Positions 58,401-64,000 of a stretch of DNA of 64,000 nt are shown here, piece after piece; the first letter of the stretch is position 1, and every line of letters starts with the position of its first letter. Under the pieces are notes generated by a model. The model was not told the origin of the DNA. It did no database searches and saw only the letters and a list, made by a program, of their open reading frames with translations. The translations under genes were made by a program, and so were the position numbers. This DNA is from Cyclospora cayetanensis (Eukaryota; Apicomplexa; Conoidasida; Eucoccidiorida; Eimeriidae): contig NW_020312535.1 in the NCBI RefSeq assembly GCF_002999335.1, forward strand, positions 62,001-126,000, written 5' to 3'.

Positions 58401-61400
58401 TGCACTTAGGGCTTCCTTGCACACTACACAGCGCGCACCGGTGACCACACACACGCCTTCCACTAAGTAACCCAAAGCATGCCTAGCACCATGCCATAGG
58501 GCACGCGTCCAGCGTAGAGATTGGAGACCATGCTGGTAGTACGCAATGCGGCCTAAAGTGCCTTTCACTGCCGCAGCCTTGTCTACCATTGTATTCCACT
58601 GCCCGCCAACAAGCTTGGACCTTAAGGAATACACTAACGAGTCAACAGGTAGATTGCGCTTCTGCGCGGTCTTGTCAGATAAAAGACTCACTCTGCATCA
58701 AGTGGCAAGTAGTACTGGCTATTCTCGACCATTTGTATGAGCCGGTTTCGGCACAGGATTGGCTCGCGGTGGGTCGTCGGACTGCGCCTTCATACTTTGT
58801 AGCCCCTTGCACTGTGCCGCAACCTGCTCGGGACTTCGCCTTCATCAATATGCCGCAAGGCGCAATCGTCCTCGTTTTGGAAGAGTACGCAGCGCGGTAC
58901 ATTTCCAACCATCTGGTGTAGTCTTCGACCATTTTTCCTCCCAAGGCTGCCCTTTTTTTCTCGGCAGCATGACCTCAGTGACGGATCCAGGAAAGTGTAA
59001 TCGGCTGAAAACTATGCTTTGCTACCCGATGCACGGCTACAGTGCTCACATGAGTTTAGAAGAGGGCCAGTGCCCACCCAGCAGGCGCTGTGCCACCGTC
59101 AACTTCTGTCAGCGAAGGATTGTCCTCCCAGATTATTGCTGACAAAAATCTTATCAAGAAAAGCAAACGGATTGTTTCAGACAAGACAAATGTTGTCGAC
59201 AAGCCTGACATTTCACTTCGTCCAGAGTCAGTAGATGAACGCGGAGGAGCTGCATCGGACGATGCTGCGCTACCAAGTGTAACGCTTCACCTGACCTCTC
59301 CTTGGGAAGGCACTTGAATTCAGTGTCAATACAAACCTACCTGAAAGCAGCTAAGGGTATTCAAGACCGTATTCTTGCCGTCGAGTCTAGTTGTTCCTGA
59401 CATGGCGGTAGAGGGAGAGCGAGGGTGCGCGCGGCTTCACCCACCAAGTACTCCGAGCATCACAGCTAGTTGCATATAGCGTCTAGCGCACACTCGCACA
59501 TTGCATCGTCTTGTACTGAGCCGAGCGTACTGCGAGATAAACAAGATGTACTTGCAAACAAACCACATAAGGAACTATGCAAATTCTTCTAAGTTAACTC
59601 CTGTGGTTGAAAGCGTGCATGTGTAGATATGCCCGCTACACCGTTGCGGTAGCGTTCGAGCCCAGGGGGACATTTGAACCGAACAGAAAAAACCGATGCT
59701 TTCAATGAAACCAGACAAACTGTAGGTACTAGGGAGTCACGAGGCCTTGTGTCCGCAGTACAGCCGCCTATCGACCATCGTCCCCAATGCATCATTTGGC
59801 TGGAAAACCATGTGAATTAATCGATTTATAATCCAGTAGGACTGCATACATACACAGCAGCAGGCGTGGAGTGCATGTCCAGGAAAAGAAAAGAGCTAAG
59901 AAAAGAGGCTACAGAGGTGAAGGTGTGAAGGCACCTTCGCACGTTCACGAGGCCGGCAACAAGCAGCACCATACAGTGCATGACTGAGGTGGTCTTGGAG
60001 TAACAAGTAACCGGGGTCCATACACAGACGCGAGTGGGATGAAGACACACCGAAAGGCATAAGAAGAAGAAATTGGATTCCCAGGCATACACATTTAGGA
60101 AACTCAGCAACTATAGCACAAACCTACATAGGTTGAGAAGCCAGGAAGAACAGGAGTAGAATAAAACAGATATGAATGGTGATAAAAGAGGGCGGGATGC
60201 AGAGAGATGATGCAAACATAGATGGGGGTGTTCGGCTAGACAATATATTCTACAGGCAGATTCAGTGACAGGGCCAGAGTAAAGGCCGAGAATAGAAGCT
60301 AAAAGTTTATTTGAAGTAGAGCATAAACACTAATCTGGGAATTGAAAGAGGAGGCGGACAGGCAGCTTCGTGTAAGCAGTGGGCAAGCAGGGAGCAGTAA
60401 CGTAGGCAGAAATGAGGAAGGCGATAAAGGACACGAGCATCTCAGCTTTCGTGGTGAAATGGGTGACGCAAGAGATACGCAGAGGAGGTGTAGGGGAGCA
60501 AACCAGACAGTTGTATTGGCAGAAAGTACTGATGAAAATGAAATGAAATCACGGTCCAAAAGAAGCGCATGTTGATAAGAAGCAAACCGACGAAATCGAA
60601 GCCATGAAAGTAGTTAATGAGTCTCTGGAAGTGGGAGGATATGTGAAGAATTAGCTCGAGGGAGCAATGCCAAAAGTGTGACAGAGCTAGGTACAGGGCG
60701 TCGTGAACCGCCGAGACACCCAGTCATAGACGACGCGAAAGGAAACACTAAACAATGTGTAAGAGGCAGACACGGCATCAAAACAATGGATAACGGGATG
60801 AGTTGGAGCTAGAGAGGTTTGTAAGGTCATGAATGGGATACAGTGAAGGATGCCTGCCGTTTGCCACCCAGAAAGCCCTGAATTTGCTTCAATGCGGAGC
60901 ATGCACTATAATGTCTATAGGCAGGGCGGCAGCAACCCCACCTGAGAGCAGCAAAAGGCGCCAGGCAAAACTTATGTACATCATTGAAAATTAGAAACGG
61001 CTTTCTAGCTCTTCCATGGGCAACCCTGCGTCTTTCAGACTGCAGGGGCAGGCTGTTCACTTCAAGTTAACGCCCAACAGTTCCATAGGGACTCCGCGGA
61101 AAGCCTACGTCACAAGAAACAATTGACTTGGGATTTTTTGGCTGTCCTGCATACTCGTACGGACAGCGCATTTAAGAGCTGGTACGGGCTGCACACTACC
61201 GTAGACGCACGTGGCTCCATGTGATCTTCGCCGCGACCTATAGAGCTCGGCTTAAAGAACGCTGTTGTGAAGTTCGAAGATCCCGAGCAACGAAAACAGT
61301 GACATCGCTCAAGGCATTCGCATAAAACAGGCAATAAACAACTGGCAGGCGACATATCTAGAGGACGGGTTTTTTGGTTCAACGCGGATGACAGCAGGAC

Positions 61401-63270
61401 ACTACAAACGGAAAATACATGAAGCACCTGCAGAGCTTCTATAAGGGGCCTTCGTCTGCATTTATTGTTGCCTTACCCAAAACCTGCAACCTTTAGCAGA
61501 CATTACGCGCATACTATACAGCAACTCCAAATCGCTGGAACTGAGCAGCAGGATGAGTCGTAGGAACTGCAGGTAACCACTTTCCCCAACGGAATGCTTT
61601 TTAAGCATCCCGGTGCGCAGGTGCACTACCCATATTTCCCCTACCCTAGTTTTATCTAGCCGTTCTCAGCAATGCGAAATCCTCAGTTCTTTATCCAACC
61701 CTGGACCCACTGTTCTTTGGACGGCAGCTGCCACTGGCCCGGCTGCTACACATGAGGGTTCCGAAGCCCCCTTCTCTTTTCCAACAGCTGTCCCAAGTTC
61801 TTCGGTTTCCTCTAGGCCTTCACCCTCTTTGTATAGCACGTCTGCGTTTTCCACTACACATATAAGCTCTCCTGCTTTAGCTTCACGGTCCTGGAATTTT
61901 TCGGCCATTTGCTTGCGAAGTGAGCTCACCGTAAGTTGGTACTTCAGCAAGTGAACTCGTTCTGCCATCCGAACCCTGTGGCAACCAAATTTAATTAGAG
62001 AAAAAAAAGATTCAGACTACATTACAATCGGCGTGTAGCCGGTCATGCACACCTCTAACATCGTCAATGCTTCCTCCACTGTTTTCGCTTCACGCTTAAC
62101 CGGTACTTTCATCGATTGCACTGTGGCAACTTGCAAGCGGCCACAGAGCCTCCCGCTAGGCCTTGCCTTTTTCAAATAGACTCTTGAAATCAAGTGACAC
62201 AACCAGGTGTACAGATCCATATCCTGCTTCGGCCAGTAACCTAATCCCTCCGCTAATCACTGCACCATCAGTGTTGCACTGGGCCCACCAGTGAGGCCTT
62301 GCTGCATTATTCTCTGCCATTGTATTAGCGCAGCCGTAGCATCCCACACCACTTTCTTTCCCTCGTCCGTAAGATTTTGATCACTCAAGGGCTTCTGCTT
62401 GGTCCTGGCCTACTAGTATGACCGCGGTACGCAATTTTCTGCTATTGTAAGAACTCAAACGCAAGCCACATAGTGCTTGCCTCCTTAAGTAGCGCAGGCA
62501 GAGGCAATGCAGGGGGGTCAACAGTTTTCTTCAGTGTGGCGGCGCCTTGCGAGAAAGTTGCGGGGTTTCCAGAATTTTTGTGCTTTTTGCACACTTTATT
62601 CTGGTTTGATGCCCCTAGTGAAACTGGAAATTCTCTCTAGGGTATTCATAATAGACCCACTAGTTGGCGCGTCGCTGTCAGAAGCAAGGCCTACACCAGA
62701 TTCTGAAGATAGAACAGTCTCACCCTCAGGTTAATACATTTGTTCAACAGGAGCAACAAGTTGGTCCTTGTTGGCAGTCTGTGAATGAACATCATCGGGA
62801 ACAGTTGGCGTATCGGAAAATTGAACTGGAGTCTCCCGGAAATCAACAAGCATGCCGACGGCGTGCTTTCCTTGTACCGTTTCATTGATATTCTCTGGTT
62901 TTCTGCCAGCTTCTTGTAAAGCTTTCTGCATATGATCTTTGCTGTAATCTATGATCTTTGCCGGTGTATTCAATTTAGCGAGAATCCGTTGCCTTTCAGT
63001 GACGTCAAAGTCTCCCATGAGGTCCACAGCCGGGGATTGTGCGTCACGTTTACGTCCTTGTGACAGAATAATCTTGCAGAGCTCATTCGCTTGTTGCACA
63101 AATGTGGAAACCCACTATGCAACCAGGCGAAGATATTGAAATCGAGGGTCCCTTTAAAGGCCTCCTCGGGCGCCAACACAATATCGCCGGCTGCCAGGGC
63201 TTCTGCAGCTGCCAGGGGTAGCAGTGTTCCTGAATGTAATGCGCTACCTCTTGCACCCAACAGGGCAACC
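55450..63270 (-). mobile_element. Long decayed Ty3/gypsy (chromovirus-type) retroelement, order gag, RT, RNase H, integrase
   Basis: Relics run in order on the minus strand. Gag-like helical pieces lie at 63260-61660 (LPLAAAEALAAGDIVLAPEE; ILSQGRKRDAQSPAVDLMGD; MAERVHLLKYQLTVSSLRKQ), which is inference only, with a possible decayed zinc knuckle CHCFRCSGSSNF near 61300. RT entry lies at about 58165-57901 (AHRIEIGSAP, then IERLEEVLVTYAQCRNQPAR and LVPKKVGGWDIRMNFKHLRP). The RT/RNase H joint is at 57337-57074 (CVAWTDEEDAAATTLISRFS; TPPVHALPDNEQFFF), and the RNase H end at 56914-56840 (FTVKYVAGKTTADYALLQRP). The integrase zinc finger region is at 56480-56230 (YWYFQSDVFYTQM; PSMETSPWS), and the core end at about 55610-55470 (SERPDDPLLSLVWEA). 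Stops and frame changes occur throughout. No LTR pair was identified, so the ends are approximate. Confidence 0.6.
56211..56310. repeat. Two tandem copies of a 50-base unit
   Basis: 56211-56260 and 56261-56310 are direct neighbours differing at about six positions (for example GAGTATTGC against CAGTAGTGC). They lie inside the integrase relic, and the duplication adds about 17 codons to the minus-strand frame there. This is a local tandem duplication after insertion. Confidence 0.85.
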
Positions 63271-64000
63271 TCCTAAAGATGTGTCAACTGATTTTTCATT
63301 CAATTGCGCTGTACTTTTATACGTTCTTTGGATGCCTGTGCGAGTGTTGTTTTGCCTGAGGAGGGCGCCTATGTGGGAACTCCTAATACAGGGGCACCAG
63401 GGGCACCCGAATCCCCTTCTTCAGCCGGCGGCACTCGGTTTCGGCTTCTGCGCCCGCTTTTATGGTGAGCGAAGTACTGTCTAAAAGCTAATATTGCCTT
63501 CAGCAGGCTGATAATGCTGTTATAGTGTGAGAGACCGGCTGCACTACTCTCAGCAGATGATATTCCGTATGCTTCAGTATCCGCAGCTCTAGTTGACGTT
63601 TACTCGGGTTCTCGAAGACGCTTTCGGATCCAAATACGTCATATTTATGCGCTACTAGTAACTCGCCAGTATACTGGGACTGGGGGCAGGCTGCGAAGGC
63701 CCCGTGACGCGATCCGTCGGCATTGAAGGCCCCTTAGGGCTCTCCGTTTGGTACGTGGAATCTGCGTGGCTTTGCAAAGTCCCGCCGAATCTCAAACGAT
63801 AAACCCCAAACACCCAACAGGCTCCCATTTATAAATCAGCAGGCATTTTGTGCCTCCTTTAAGCCATTAATTAGGCCCTCACGGTGGCCTGCGAGGCTCG
63901 TTGAATTCCAGACGCAGTTAGGGCTACCTGGAGACCCACTGTAACTGTCAACTGCCTCCCACCAGTCTGCACGCACCGCCGCTACATAAGCACAAACCTT
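63270..64000. other. Right-edge spacer
   Basis: Plus-strand frames to 63484 are short and without motif. The 5' LTR of the minus-strand retroelement would be expected here, but no terminal repeat could be recognised by eye. A short AAACCCCAAACACCC stretch near 63803 is telomere-like but too small to call. Confidence 0.3.

Overview
The window looks like nuclear DNA of a coccidian apicomplexan, most likely an eimeriid (Cyclospora or Eimeria). Genes are intron-rich with GT-AG introns. Proteins carry Ala/Gln/Ser-rich runs encoded by CAG/GCA repeats. Broken Ty3/gypsy (chromovirus-type) fragments fill the spacers. There are no bacterial operons and no recognisable ribosome binding sites. The genus is an inference from style, not from a marker gene.

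Layout. 1-6.7 kb: no intact gene, but decayed plus-strand gypsy pol pieces at the left edge and at 3.3-4.1 kb. 6.8-8.3 kb (+): organellar-type ribosomal protein uL6. 8.5-11.5 kb (-): unknown helical protein of about 754 residues. 11.7-13.3 kb (-): unknown 506-residue protein. 14.6-18.8 kb (-): tRNA CCA-adding enzyme in five exons. 19.3-19.9 kb (+): small single-pass membrane protein. 20.1-20.9 kb (-): unrecognised exons. 21.2-23.1 kb (-): a degenerate kinesin motor with an in-frame stop in switch II. 25.1-28.3 kb (-): 12-TM organophosphate antiporter of the GlpT/SLC37 type in six exons. 28.4-31.6 kb: spacer with a gypsy integrase relic. 31.7-35.4 kb (+): SWI3/SMARCC chromatin-remodelling subunit (SWIRM, ZZ finger, SANT) in eleven exons. 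36.2-37.1 kb: integrase C-terminus relic and a doubtful Q-rich frame. 37.2-44.7 kb (+): a nine-exon gene for a very large protein with an N-terminal membrane anchor or signal and no recognised domain. 47.0-50.4 kb (+): small CTD-phosphatase (NIF/FCP1 domain) with many short exons. 51.6-54.9 kb (-): mitochondrial carrier of the folate/FAD/NAD subgroup. 55.4-63.3 kb (-): one long decayed gypsy element in the order gag, RT, RNase H, integrase.

The genes do not form a pathway. They are ordinary housekeeping genes (mitochondrial translation, tRNA maturation, transcription and chromatin, metabolite transport) mixed with lineage-specific proteins. Gene models were built by hand from splice-site consensus, reading-phase agreement across exon junctions, and family motifs. 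Where phases agree through every junction I say so. No search was run, so unrecognised genes are called unknown rather than named.
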